A stretch of 64,000 nt of DNA from Notolepis coatsorum. Taxonomy: Eukaryota > Chordata > Actinopteri > Aulopiformes > Paralepididae. Every line of letters begins with the position of its first letter. Position 1 is the first letter of the stretch. Positions 10,839 to 23,131 of the stretch are shown piece by piece. Location: positions 40,536,766 to 40,600,765 of the forward strand of contig OZ020593.1 in the NCBI GenBank assembly GCA_963971535.1, in the 5' to 3' direction. The notes under the pieces were generated by a model. That model made no database searches and was not told the DNA's origin. It worked only from the letters and a program-made list of their open reading frames with translations. A program made the position numbers and the translations under genes.

Positions 10839-11011
10839 TAGGGCTGGGTGTCATAATTCAATACTTGTATCCACCAAATTGCTTCATTACTATCGAGTAT
10901 CGAAAAAAATGCTGTGCTATTCCAATACCAAATTCTGATACCTAAAAATCGCGAATCTAACCTAAGTTAATCGACATCAGTGAGCCAATTAGCACGTTTG
11001 CTCCAAGATAT

Positions 11012-11466
11012 TAAAAATCTTTTTCCCCACTCCTTTTTTCGATTTTTCTCCCATCCCACTGTTAGTCGTTATGCCAATTCCCAACCCCCTTCCTGGTTGT
11101 TGCGCACTCCCCCCTACTGTTGGTCCGGGAGGCCGGAGACTGTCACATGCTTTCCTCTGACGCATGTGCAGCCAGCCGGCAGCCAGCCTGGCAGCGCAGA
11201 TTCTCACCGGGAGAGTGTAACATGTGGAAGGTCACACTACCTCCCTCCAGATCCTACCCTCGCTGTGCAGGTGCCCCGACCGAACTGTAGGGGTCGCTGT
11301 CCACAACGCCCAGGACCCACCCATCAGCTTTCCCACCCCTAACACTGCCAATTGTGTTAGTATGAACGACCAGCCAAGCTGATGGCAACGCCGAGAGCTG
11401 GATTCGAACCCAGCGTCTCCAGCGTTGATGGCGAGCGCCTTGCCCACTACACCACCTAGCCGCCCC
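11012..11466 (-). mobile_element. tRNA-derived SINE, full length, with TSD
   Basis: The minus strand begins GGGGCGGCTAGGTGGTGTAG (box A region) and contains GGGTTCGAATCCAGC (box B). The tail is A-rich. The TSD TGCTCCAAGATAT is at 10999-11011 and 11467-11479. It belongs to the same family as 28774-29244 but is diverged in the body. Confidence 0.85.
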
Positions 11467-11504
11467 TGCTCCAAGATATAAAGGTTGGTGATTGGCTGTT
11501 TCTT

Positions 11505-11741
11505 TTTTTTTTTTTTTTTTTACTTTGACCAGTCAGCTGGTTCTTTTTAGCGTTTATCGCTTTTTCTGGTCAAGCATGACCGACAGAAACAGGTTGAATA
11601 GGATATAGATCGGGGGAAAGACACTCTGAGAAAATACGGCGAGTCCGGGAGTCGAACTCGTGTACCCCAGATCCGTGACGCGCACGGTTGTCCCCGACGC
11701 CGAAATAGCGCCGAGATACGCGGTGAGCTACTGGAGCTCCC
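11505..11741 (-). mobile_element. tRNA-derived SINE with 15-bp TSD
   Basis: This sister of 9651-9864 begins GGGAGCTCCAGTAGCTCACC on the minus strand, has GAGTTCGACTCCCGG as box B, and has a long A tail. The perfect TSD GATTGGCTGTTTCTT lies at 11490-11504 and 11742-11756. It inserted only about 25 bp from the preceding SINE. Confidence 0.9.
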
Positions 11742-11858
11742 GATTGGCTGTTTCTTCTGTTCAACCAATTCAAAATGTAACAAAGCTCCTGATTGGCTCC
11801 TACAGCACACAAATTAAGGTATTGAAAAACAGTATCATTTTGGTATCTGTATTGAATC

Positions 11859-13096
11859 TAGGGCTGTCTTAAATACTTCGAAGCTTCGTTCGATGGCACA
11901 AGCTTCGAACATTAAATTTTTTTTTTTTTTTTTTTACACTCCTGTGTGTGTGCATGGGGCCATTGGGTCATTGGGTGGGGCCGGGGGACAAATACACTGG
12001 AGGAAAGTAACCCAGCTCAGCACTGCCCAAATTATATCATCACTATTGCCTGTTTGAAGGATATCATCCTCAAACACATATACACCACCTACACGCCTAT
12101 TCTCAGTCCTTGCCCCACAATGGTGAAATGAACTACCCACCCCAGTTAGGACAGCCGAAACCCCGTCCAATCTTTCGCCGTCGACTAAAGACGCACTTTT
12201 TCAACCATTATCTGAAATAAAATTAAAAAAATACATTTAAAAAATCTAACCCTAACTAACCTTACTGTCATGCACTTGTCCTAATAAACTAACCTACACT
12301 GTAACACGCAACACTTTGATGAATATTGTTACTCAGCTGATAGAGTTGTATCCTTCCTGATGACCTGTCGTACAGAACTTGTAAGTCGCTTTGGATAAAA
12401 GCGTCAGCTAAATGACTAAATGTGAATGTAAATGCTTTGTAGAATTCCACACATAAGAAAGAAAGATACTGGGATGAATAAACAAAATAGGAAATAAAAT
12501 GTAGAAATGCATGCAATACATAAATAAATATGAATCTCCATATATGAAATAGAACATTTAGATAAGGTGCTACTGAGATGTTTTGGTGAGTTCTTTGTTT
12601 TTTTTGTGGAAGTAGCCCTTCTTAAAAATGCATGAACATTCACTGATAATTGGTCTGTTCTACAAGATCTACATTGCCGGACCATGTAGAATCCGGACCT
12701 TGTAGACTGACATAATTCTGTGCATAGTTTAGTCTACACAGGCCATATTTCAAATAATCAAAATCTTACTTCATTCATCTTAAACATTCTTGATTTGGGG
12801 GATTGGTAGTTCCCATGTTCAAACGACAACAGCGATCCACCTTGAATTAAATCACACAGCCGTGTTGGCTGCGTCACAGTCACGAAAGGGGCTACTTAAT
12901 TCATTAATCCAATCCACTTTATTTATAGAGCACATTTAAAAACAACAAAGTTTACCAAAGTGCTGTACAAGTCCCACAACATAAGATTAAAAATAAAAAA
13001 TAAATATGGATTTTTTTTTATTCGAAGCTTCGAATTAAAATCGAAGCTCGGCCCCGAAGCTTCGATTGCCAAAAAAAAATTCGAAGGTCAGCCCTA
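11859..13096. mobile_element. hAT-like element (copy J), complete with TSD
   Basis: The ends TAGGGCTGTCTTAAATACTT and GGTCAGCCCTA, with AAGCTTCGA-rich sub-terminal repeats, are flanked by the perfect 8-bp TSD ATTGAATC (11851-11858 and 13097-13104). The interior is a mosaic: a SINE/LINE-type tail (GTAAGTCGCTTTGGATAAAA near 12379-12398) and a LINE 3' end (CCACTTTATTTATAGAGCAC near 12914). The same mosaic recurs at 44490-45470, so the family mobilised after acquiring it. Confidence 0.88.
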
Positions 13097-13136
13097 ATTG
13101 AATCCTGTGTATCCCGACACCCAGGCCTATTACACC

Positions 13137-13216
13137 CATGTATTCTTGTGTGTATGAGTGTGAACCAGAGTGTCTCTGCATGTGTGTCAGCATGCACATG
13201 TTGTCTCTTTATACAG

Positions 13217-13264
<48 letters not shown>

Positions 13265-13545
13265 ATTAGCTGCAGGCCTACACAAATCCCCCCTCACATG
13301 AACAGCTATTGGGTGCAATCATCACATCACATTACATAAGCGCTACAGGCTGCATGCAATACATGTGTGCTGCAGATGCAGTGCCAACAAGTCTTCACGC
13401 TCGTGTAATCCCTTTTAAAGCTCTTCCACCATTAACTCAACTTTGGGTAGTCTCTCATTCCTCCCGCGGGCCATTCTCCCCATGGGGCAGTGCTCCCCAT
13501 TAGGAGCACACAAAGAAATGTAGGAGCACAGTGAAGGATTTGGAG
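13137..13545. other. Unassigned DNA with an (AC)n tract
   Basis: A 40-odd-base (AC)n tract lies at about 13220-13262. The remainder shows no gene or element ends that I recognise. Confidence 0.5.
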
Positions 13546-14501
13546 TTAAACACTTTGATCGCCGGGGTTAAATTCATAATTTACCATCCCTCGCCAGCCC
13601 TATTTAACATGGAGAAGTTCCCCTTCTTTGCAGGGCTATAACTTTTTAAATTGTATTGCTAAATTGACATTATTATGGCCCATTCAACGTCTTATATCTA
13701 TTGTTCAGGGTGTAGCAACGTTATACTTTTTCATTCACATATTCATACTAAAATACGGTCTAAAGTATAAGTATGTTTTTATCGTTTTCTGCAGCTTTCT
13801 CCAGAACTTGATTTATAGCCCTAAATACATTATATTGATGATCAAATACAGTTTGGTAGGAATCTGTGCGAGATAAAAAAAAATGTCAACTGTACGTGCT
13901 TCTAGGAGTTACTACGTATGATCCGATGTTGACCGGATGGGGGGGGGGGGGGGGGGGGCTCGTTTATAATTCCGTGGGCAACGTTATATCATTCATCTAG
14001 TGTGGGTGATATGATCATTAGAGCAGTTAGTATCGAAGACGTTAACAAATAACGCTGAAACTCACCGTAGCTTCCTCGTAGCGTTGGGAGATGAGCGTGG
14101 AACAGAATTTTTTCTATTATGGGATGTCGAAATATCCGATCCATTTCCAGGTTGTATAATAGTATATACGTCCAAATCATGTTGTTTATCGAGTTATTGG
14201 TAACGGATCACTATCCGTTGTGATCAGCTCGAGTCCTGGGACTATTAGCGAGTGATCGGACCGAATTGAAATGAGCACCAGCTTCCACTTCCTGTTTCTG
14301 CCCTGGGCGATCCGCCGATCGGCCACCAGATGGCGCTCTTGAACCGTTGTAGAGTTGAGAGGGGCTCAACAGTACATCTCAACAGGGTCTCAACAGTACA
14401 TTTTTGAAATATTGATATCAAAGACGCTGTCCAGCGTCTTCGGCAGAATGAGCATGGCCGGGAAAGACGTGTTTCAGCGTTTCCGGCGATTAAAGTGTTA
14501 A
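13546..14501. mobile_element. piggyBac-like non-autonomous element
   Basis: TTAA (13546-13549) is followed by ACACTTTGATCGCCGG, and CCGGCGATTAAAGTG is followed by TTAA (14498-14501). The right third, read in reverse, matches the left third of 15944-16821 (CATGGCCGGG, CGTCTTCGGCA). A poly-G run at about 13940-13958 lies inside. No transposase is recognised. Confidence 0.82.
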
Positions 14502-15188
14502 CAAACTATTTATTACATGCATTATTATACTGTGCAGTGTTTCCCACAGGATTTTCAGAGACTATGGTGGGTGAACCTCCGACCCTCTAAGGGGGTACGG
14601 GAGCATGCACCCCCTAACTTTTTTTTGTTGTACATTTTAAAGTTAAATGCATCAATCTGGTGCACTTTGAGAGCAAAATAAAGAGGCTAGATCTATGATG
14701 AACTTTGTGCTCAAAACACAAAATTGACTAACTAGTGCTTCCCAATCCTCTTCTCGAAGCACCCCAGCCGTTCAATGTATTTGTTAAATTCCACCACCAG
14801 CACACCTGATTCAACTTAACTAGCCCTTTATTAGTTGAATCAGGTGTGCTGGTGGTGGAATTTAACAAATGCATGGAACGGCTGGGGTGTCTCGAGGAGA
14901 GGTTTGGGAACCACTGGACTAGAGCATACATTTGAGCCATCAAAGAAAAGAAGCAAAAGTGGTTACCTGTGTTGAACTGGTTTATTTTTTAGAAAATAAA
15001 GAAATATAGTGGATTACTATTACGACTACTACCACTGCCAATAATACTGATACATCCCTATTGGCAAACTTTATATTAAAAAAAATGTATAAAAAATTTA
15101 TTTTTTTGGTTCATTATACAACTGTGGCGGGCCGCCACAGTCTAGGTCAGTGGTTCTCAAACTTTTTACACCAAGTACCACCTGAGAA

Positions 15189-16960
15189 CAGGGTTTCCGT
15201 TAGAAAAAATTGTTGCCGGCCTCAGTGTCCGGTAGATTTCAATCTACCGGTCAAATGAGAGAAATTCCGGTCAGAGTTTATTGAGCTTAAAAACAATTGA
15301 TAGGCAAAAGAATGACAACAAAACAAAAGAATGACATCATCAAGGCATGTAGATTTATAATATTTTTACTTAAAACTAGGCTACTTTTGCGTATAAAGTC
15401 ATTATATTCCAAATAAAATAAGTCCCGAGACTCGTGCTGCTGCCGACTTTAAATCAAATAGGTGTCTGTGGGCAGTCGCCCGACATTAATAAACAGTCTG
15501 TTATAATCACATTTTTATGAGCTAACGAATTCCGTTATATTGGACATTTGTATTAATTATATCAAGCGAAGAACTGAGAAATTTGACAGAGAGACGGCAA
15601 CATTATCGTGGGTTTGCGTGACGACTCTCTCTCTCTCCACCTCCCAATGACTTATTTGCGAGAGTATGTCGATGCAGAGCAGCAGATTCAGCTGTTATTG
15701 GCTCTTTTCTGGGGACCGCACAGCAGCGCCCCCCACCCAACATTGAATTGAAAATGGCTGAATTGGAGTACTGCTGGAGTACTGCATTGTGCTGCTGCTG
15801 CTCCGGCTCTGCAGCTTCACAAAAGTTCGCACACCCAGCACTAAGCTCTCGCTGACGACGTCGTTGTCATTATTAGAAGCAACGATGAAACAAATGTAAT
15901 GATTGTTTCGTTCATCGCATAGGCTATTTAATTTTAGCCTATTTTAACACTTTGGGTGCCGGGAAACGCCTAAACACGTCATTCCCGGCCATGCTCAAGT
16001 TGCCGAAGACGCCTTACAGCGTCTTTAATGTCAATATTTCAAAAATCTGGGATCGGATTCATATGTCCCCTCCGCTGGCCTGAGATCCACCAGGAGGACC
16101 CACTGAGCTCTCTGGCGGTTCAGGAGCGCCATCTGGTGGCCGATCGGCGCAATCGCTTAACACACTACATAGCGATCGATTGCCAATAACTCGATAAACA
16201 TGATTTGGACGTATATACCATTATACAAGCTGGAGATGGACCGGGTAAATCTACATCCCATAATGATAAAATGTCTACTCTACGATGATCGCCCAACGGC
16301 GCGCGGAGACTGGGGTGAGTTTTGGCGTGTAAAGTTACCGTCTTCGATACTAACTGCTATTATCAACATTTGACCCACATTAGATGATTGGTATAACGCT
16401 GCCCACGGAATTATAAACGCCCCCTAGCCCATCCGGTCAACATCAGATGACGTGTAGTAACTTCTAGAAGTACGTCTAGTTGGAATTTTTTATATCGCGC
16501 TGATTGCCATAAAACTGTATTGCATCATCAATATAATGTATTTGGGGCTATAGATCACGTTCTGGAGAAAGCTGCAGAAAGAGATGAAAACATACTTATA
16601 CATTAGACCATACTTTACTATGAATATGTGAATGAAAAAGTTTAACGTTGCTACACAATGAACAATACATATATCACTTTGAATGGGCCCTAATAATGGC
16701 AATGTAGCAATAGAATTTAAAAAGTTATAGCCCTGCAAAGAAGGGGACTTTCTCTATAGACAAATAGAGCCGGCAACCTACGGTTGATAATGAATTTAAC
16801 CCATGGCAGCCAAAGTGTTAATACAATTCAAATAATCAAATTGTGCTTAGACTCAGGGAATTATTTTCACCGGACATTAAGACCGGAGAGATTAAATATG
16901 TCGGACTTCAACAGATTTTGCCGGTCAAATACCGGTAATTACCGGCTAACGGAAACGCTG
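15189..16960. mobile_element. hAT-like element (copy B), third level of the nest
   Basis: This is the reverse-orientation sister of 802-1652. The ends are CAGGGTTTCCGTTAG and CTAACGGAAACGCTG, with a perfect TSD CCTGAGAA (15181-15188 and 16961-16968). The extra length over its sister is the piggyBac-like insertion at 15944-16821. Confidence 0.93.
15944..16821. mobile_element. piggyBac-like element, innermost level of the nest
   Basis: TTAACACTTTGGGTGCCGGG on the left and CATGGCAGCCAAAGTGTTAA on the right give inverted ends with TTAA TSDs (15944-15947 and 16818-16821). The sister host element at 802-1652 has a single TTAA at the equivalent spot (GAATTGTATTAAAATAGG near 929-946), the empty site. 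No transposase was recognised in the roughly 870-bp interior. Confidence 0.93.
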
Positions 16961-17994
16961 CCTGAGAACGTAGCTGGCTCTCCAAGTACCACCATATGAC
17001 CGGCGTTAAAATACAGTCTATTCAGCTATGCACAGTTCACGCAGGAGGCAAATGTATTCCTAATACCATTATTTATTGTTAACTTTTGTCAGACACAGCC
17101 ACAATGTACAAAGGGATAGCACTAGAACTAGCAAACGCTTCCACACAACTCATACAATGCAAGGGGCATTGAGAACATAATAACTAACATTAATTCTCTC
17201 TCTATCTCTCTCTCTCTCTCACACAGCAAGCAATTGTCCGTCATTCTCTCTCACACACGCACACACACACGCACACACACACGCACACACACACACACAC
17301 ACACACATTTAGTTACAAAAATTTTATTTCCTGCATTCTGTTGCAGGAATTTTAGAAATTTTACCCTTTAAATGCCAGTGTTTCTGATCACAAATTATTG
17401 TAAAAAATAAAAGAAAACACATATTCAATACATTTTTGAATGTTTACCCTTTAAATGCCAGTTTGTGTGATGGCATCACAAATTATTGTTAAAAAAAACA
17501 CAAAAAAAGTAAAATATTTTCAATATATCAAATGCAAAGTACATTTTTCTGGGGGGGATTATTACAGGCTAGGCATGTGTCAATGATTAGCAGCAATACA
17601 GATTTTGATGGATTTTTTGTAATGTCAGATTTAACACCAACTCTTTTCAGAAAAGTGGGAGTACTTCATTTTTTATCTGAGATTACAAAAAAATCTAAAA
17701 ATAAATTGTTATGATCAGGCTGAAGTTGAATTAAAGATTTATGACTGTTTAGACTGCATTACTCTCTGTCACAGTGATCTCCTGGTTGTTCCCCACTTAG
17801 GTTATCTAACTATCGCGCCACCGCAACCAGAAACACTGGCCTGGCCTGCTTCTACGTTTTTTTGCTTTTTTGTAAATGTTTTCAAGTACCACCAGCAGTA
17901 CCACCAAGTACCACTAGTGGTACGCGTACCACAGTTTGAGAACCACTGGTCTAGGTAATTAATGGGAAACACTGCTGTGTGTGTGTGTGCATAC

Positions 17995-19964
17995 TAGGGG
18001 TGGGACGGTTCACAAAACTCACGGTTCGGTACGTACCTCGGTTTTGTGGTCACGGTTTTCGGTTCGGTTCGATGTATTGTTTTTTATAAAAATATACCAG
18101 AATCGGCATAAAATATATATAGCCTAAAAATAATCCAACTTTTCAGTTATTCTCAAGGACGTAGTCATGCAAAAACTTAAAGAATGAGGCAGTTTGACAT
18201 CAGGCACATCATTTTACCACGAGGAGGAAGTGTTTACAGCCTTAAATAATGTTTGGCACACAAAGACCGAACTGACACCATACATCAAACTAACACACAC
18301 ACACACTGTACTTTTTAAAAACAACACTGCTCTGTTCATTCTATTTTTTTTTTTTTTTTTTAAATACGTACATTATCTGTCTACATTTATTTAGACTAAC
18401 ATTATTTAAATATTGAGTGCAACTGTGGTGGATTACATAATTCGGTGAGTTGGAACTATCTATGGGTTGGCGCGGGTCCCCACGGACATTTTAGCGTGTG
18501 GGACCATCAGCTTAGGAGGAGTTCATAACATCAACAAGGAGCACGAAAGCAGCAATAGTCCCGGTTGGAGTTAGTAAAACACAGTTGTATGTTAGCCTTC
18601 TTGGATGTTGAATAAACGCCTATCATTGTCTTTAAACACCCCGCCTCTTAGACTCTCATTTCCTCCTCTGCTAGCTAGTACTGTATGTGTCTGATAAAGA
18701 GATAGGTATATATGGATGAAAAGGCATGTGTCTGATAGGGATATATTTAAAATATTGTATAATTGGCTGATATGAACATAGATAATGTATGTAAAAGCTA
18801 AATAGTATATTATGCTGTATTGTATTATTGTATTGTATTATGAATTCATTCATAAGGAGTATATATTTTTATATTGTATTATGAATTTGATTAGGGTTTT
18901 TATTGTTGTTTTAATTGTCTGTATGACATGTAAATGTTGAGTGTATAAGGGTTTTTATTGTTTTAATTGTCTGTATGACATGTAAATGTTATGAGTGTAT
19001 AAGGGTTTTTATTGTTGTTTTAATTGTCTGTATGACATGTAAATGTTGTGAGTGTATAAGTCTGTAACTGTATTTTATGTGTTATGGACCCCAGGAAGAA
19101 TAGCCCCAGCACTGCTGTGGCTAATGGGGATCCAAATAAACTTAAACTAGCTACGGTAACATTTTGTTGACTGTATTAGCTGGGGCTAGCGGGGCTACCA
19201 TAGTTAAAACGTGCGTTTGTGTTGTACAAACTGCTAACGCTATAGCCTGTACGCTGCGACGAGATCGTCGCAAATTGCCCCCTAATTTGGCCGGTGCGAA
19301 TGAAAAATTATATCTACTCGCAAGCTTGCGAATAGTGATTTCACCCCTTCATTCGCATTTCACTACACTAACATTAGCCTACAACCAGGGCTGTACAGGC
19401 GACATAATGTTGCGGTTGTAATTTCATTAGACAGACCAGCGCGGACATTTAATAACATGCAATTTAATTGACACGAGCAATGGGCTAACGTTAGCTGGTG
19501 GTCCCGAGTGAAGCAGGGACGGTGGAAAAGTGAGGAAAGGGGGTGGGTTATATTGACAAGTGACAACGCTTGACAACAGAAGTTTAAACATAACTTCATA
19601 TTTATTAGTTATTCGTTTCTGTATATCATCGACCACTGTGACTTTCCATCTCCGTGTTAGACTCTTCCTGTTTACATTCGAGTGTGACGTCATCACCTAC
19701 GGCAGCTTAGACGATCAAAACGCGAACCTAGAACAAAACCCGGGGGGGGGGGGCTGGCTCTCTTGTGCGTTCTCGCCCCCTCTCTCTCTCTCGCTCTCTC
19801 TCTACATTCAATGATTTAAAGTAGCCAAACGTTACAGACAGTACAAATACTAACTGGATAGTTGATGATAAACATTTAATTTCATTATCTGAAATATTCT
19901 AAAATCATTAAGTCTGCTATAAGCCATTATCCCTTTGTGTGTAATTATTATTTTCTCACAGTAG

Positions 19965-19997
<33 letters not shown>

Positions 19998-20748
19998 TTG
20001 GCTAAAGTGGATAGAAAACACAGTACTGTGCAAAAAAAAGGGCACCCAAGAGTTTTTATATAAATAGTCTTAGATGTAAATAATTTTTTTTATTAGTGTG
20101 TCAGTAGACTACTCTTAGTACATTTTCATTAAATTATTTTTTAAAGCATCTTCATGGTTTAATAATGCAAACATATGTTGCAGGGACTTATTATAATCAT
20201 CATATTGGCGTGACTGTATGCATCAAAGGGTTAAATCAAGCATTTTTAAGTGCTTTAGGAAATGTCAAAATATTGCGATATATATTGTGTATCGTGATAT
20301 GGCCAAAAAATATCGCAATATCATTTAGAGGCCATATCGCCCAGCCCTACTATAATGGTAAAATAGTTATTTAAAAATTTGCCCCTAAAAAATATTATTT
20401 GCCCCTAAATTTCTCATTTAGGGGCAAGTGTGCCCCTAGTGAAAAAGCTTAGCGTACAGCCCTAAGATGTGTGTAGGCCTATGTAATGTTAATGGCTATG
20501 TTTTTAAAGTCGTAATGAAGATTGATTTATATTGTGCTTGCCATTTTTACACAAACTGACTAGCACCTGGCTGCAGTGCTGCTGCTGCTGCCTGCAGCCA
20601 GCGCTCGCTCACCTCTCCCGGCTCCGTGCCAAATGACGTTTTTTTTTTATATTTGCGCATCCCCGGAACCGTACAATACACAGACGCCCCGTACCGTGGA
20701 GGTCGTGCCGAACGGTACACGGTTCGGTTGCGTACCGTCCCACCCCTA
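17995..20748. mobile_element. hAT-like element (copy C) with perfect TSD
   Basis: The ends are TAGGGGTGGGACGGTTCAC and GCGTACCGTCCCACCCCTA. The perfect 8-bp TSD GTGCATAC is at 17987-17994 and 20749-20756. It contains a roughly 55-bp repeat in three copies (18893-19060, GTCTGTATGACATGTAAATG), a poly-G run near 19741, and a remnant end ATATCGCCCAGCCCTA near 20334-20349. It is related, in reverse, to 27707-29346. No intact transposase was recognised. Confidence 0.9.
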
Positions 20749-20756
20749 GTGCATAC

Positions 20757-22404
20757 TAAGGGACGCACATCTGTGCAATAGCACATACCACCAAAATCAT
20801 TGGCACAGTGAGTGAATATGGGGGTGAGACACTGCTGAGTGAATACAGGGGATGATCACACAGACTTCCTCCACAGCTGCTCTGCACGCTCCACTGTTAT
20901 CAGCCTAGTTCTGCTGCTGGAGTCTTCCGTACAGCACAGATACTGAGGCTGTAGATTGCGGTGTTGTTGTGTTCTGATAACACAATGGAATCGGTTGAAT
21001 TGAGGGCGTCTATCTACAACGCATCAGTTTTGACTGTCTGCAAACAAACCCGTCTTATCGTATAGGATGGAAGGGGCCAACTAGCTAACCAGACATACAC
21101 ATAAAGGAAAAAACCCAGCTCACTTGAGCTGTTATGTCTGAAAATCGCTGTAGAGTTTACATTCCAGAGGCATAGCATGCGATTGAGGGCTTAGGTGGGA
21201 CCCTACCCCCTCCCACCTCTCCCACCATGCCCCTGTCTAGTAGCTGACTAGGCTCCATGTACTCTTCCTGGCCTTCCAGTAACAGATCTGTCGAATCCAG
21301 GCTTGATTCTCTCTCCTCTTAACCTTATCCGTGTTAGAAAGTGTGGAATTTGAGAGTAGCCTAGTGGTGCAAAGTTAGTTTTCTTGGACGGTATTAAGCT
21401 TGTGTTCGTTTTGATGTAGATCTTTTCTATACCTAGAATATCCATTGGAGATCACCTTAATCTTTTCTGAATACTCCTGTATTGTCACTAAATTCAGCAT
21501 TTTACTCAAACTATGTATCCAATCTCATTTAATATACAATTGAGCACTATATTACAAGTGTCATTCCTCTATACAACTAATGTATTATAAAGGACACGTG
21601 GCCATTCCTTGAAATATTGGATTTCTCATAATTAGATCGGGTACTGAACGTTTATTTAAGCCCTGGGCCATGACCATGTTATGCAGGGTCAGTGGAAATA
21701 GTGTTTTTGCCTCAGAGGAACTCTACGAACTTTTCCACCCTGGCTGCTCTTTCTAGTGTTTTTTAGATGTTTCTTGGGTCTGTGGATAGACTCAGGGAAT
21801 GTGGGCCTGTGCTGCAATAACAGGCAGATTAGCCCAGGCATCGGTCCCTAGTCGCCACAACCCCCCAGCTGTTCTCCAGATGTCTCGACTGTTGACTAAC
21901 GCCCTGCAGGCCCAGGGGCCAAACGTAATCACCCTCCTAAACCACCACCAGCTCTATCTTTAGAGGAGTGCTCTTGTTTGTGTCTGTCGGCGAGGAGCTG
22001 TTGAATGTGAATGTGAGTGTGCGTGTATGACATAGAGCGAATCAGCGGCTTGTGTGTCTTTGAGGAGTTTTGGAGAGGACGGAGCTCTTCAGAGGGGAAA
22101 TGCTTCTTGCCATTTAATTCTTTTTCTGCCCTCCTGGGTTTCTCTCCGAGGCTACACAGTGTTTCCTCCTCTGCTTTTAGCCTCTCACTATGACCTCAGC
22201 TCGTGGAGCGAGGGATAGGGATTGTGGAACGACTGTGCTGCTCTCAGTGCAATCACAACCCAACTTTATTTGCCAAGTAAATTTTTCATGGACCAGGAAT
22301 TTAACGCTGTGGTCAGTGCAGACGAAATGTGGGCCTCCCTGCAGACATGAATGATTAACTAATATAACATGGAGGGAAAAGGTTATTAACGGGGCCTTTC
22401 ACCT
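20757..22404. other. Unassigned, apparently low-repeat DNA
   Basis: I see no exon, RNA gene or element terminus here. It is one of the few stretches in the first 34 kb that looks like single-copy host sequence, so an unrecognised regulatory element is possible. Confidence 0.5.
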
Positions 22405-22480
22405 AGGGCTGCTCGATTGTGGCAAAAATCACGATTATTTTTATTGATATTGAAATCATATAAGATATATAATATAACAT
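22405..22480. mobile_element. Left end of a hAT-like element, interrupted
   Basis: TAGGGCTGCTCGATTGTGGC, AAAAATCACGATTATTTTTA and a following AT-rich stretch look like a hAT-type terminus. The copy is cut by the element starting at 22481, and no matching right end was recognised downstream. Confidence 0.5.
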
Positions 22481-23131
22481 CAGTGTTTCCCACAGGATTT
22501 TGTGAGACTGTGGTGGGTGAACCTTGGCCCTTCTAGGGGGGTCCGGGGGCATCCCCCCCCCCCCCGGTAACTTCTTTAATTTTTTTCTACATTTTAAAGT
22601 TGAATGCATCTATCTGGTGCACTTTGAGAGCAAAATAAAGAGGCTAGATCTATGATGAACTTTGTGCTCAAAACACAAAATCGACTAGACTAGTGCTTCC
22701 CAATCCTCTCCTCGAAGCACCCCAGCCGTTCAATGTATTTGTTAAATTCCACCACCAGCACACCTGATTCAACTTAACTAGCCCTTTATTAGTTGAATCA
22801 GGTGTGCTGGTGGTGGAATTTAACAAATACATGGAACGGCTGGAGTGTCTCGAGGAGAGGTTTGGGAACCACTGGACTAGAGCATACATTTGAGCCATCA
22901 AAGAAATGAAGCAAAAGTGGTTACCTGTGTTTACTTTTTAGAAAAAAAAATATATATACTGGATTACTATTACGACTACTACCACTGCCAATACTACTGA
23001 TACATCCCTATTGGCAAACTTTATATAAAAAAAATATTGTAAAAAAGAATATATATATATTTTTTGTATATTTTTTTGGTTCATTATAAAACTGTGGCCG
23101 CCACAGTCTAGGTAATTAATGGGAAACACTG
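22481..23131. mobile_element. hAT-like element (copy G2), uninterrupted sister of 14535-17974
   Basis: The ends CAGTGTTTCCCACAGGATTT and AATGGGAAACACTG and the internal hairpin (about 22692-22876) match copy G1. The site GTCTAGGT at 23106-23113 is single here, the pre-insertion state of the second-level hAT in G1. Confidence 0.85.

Larger units (their letters stand above)
10839..13129. mobile_element. hAT-like element containing two SINEs and another hAT
   Basis: The left end TAGGGCTGGGTGTCATAATT and the right end ATCCCGACACCCAGGCCTA are inverted repeats. Flanks share TTACACC (10832-10838 and 13130-13136), consistent with a slightly decayed 8-bp TSD. Removing the three internal insertions (11012-11466, 11505-11741, 11859-13096) leaves an element of only a few hundred bases with no transposase. 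Confidence 0.8.
15148..17948. mobile_element. hAT-like element, second level of the nest
   Basis: The ends CAGTGGTTCTCAAACTTTTT and ACAGTTTGAGAACCACTG are inverted repeats. The perfect 8-bp TSD GTCTAGGT is at 15140-15147 and 17949-17956. The uninterrupted site, CACAGTCTAGGTAATTAATG, is present at 23102-23121. It carries (AC)n at about 17260-17307 and the third-level insertion 15189-16960. Confidence 0.93.
14535..17974. mobile_element. Outer hAT-like element of a four-level nest (copy G1)
   Basis: The ends are CAGTGTTTCCCACAGGATTT and AATGGGAAACACTG. It is the same family as 22481-23131. Inside near 14735-14920 is a hairpin with arms such as CACCACCAGCACACCTGATT and the inverse, also present in the other copy. 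At 15148-17948 another element is inserted. No clear TSD was seen for G1 itself. Confidence 0.85.

Noticed and set aside
14728..14943. Minus-strand frame shared by two places (also 22668-22901) as a conserved gene
   Set aside because: The conservation comes from the shared hAT-like element and its internal hairpin, not from coding constraint.
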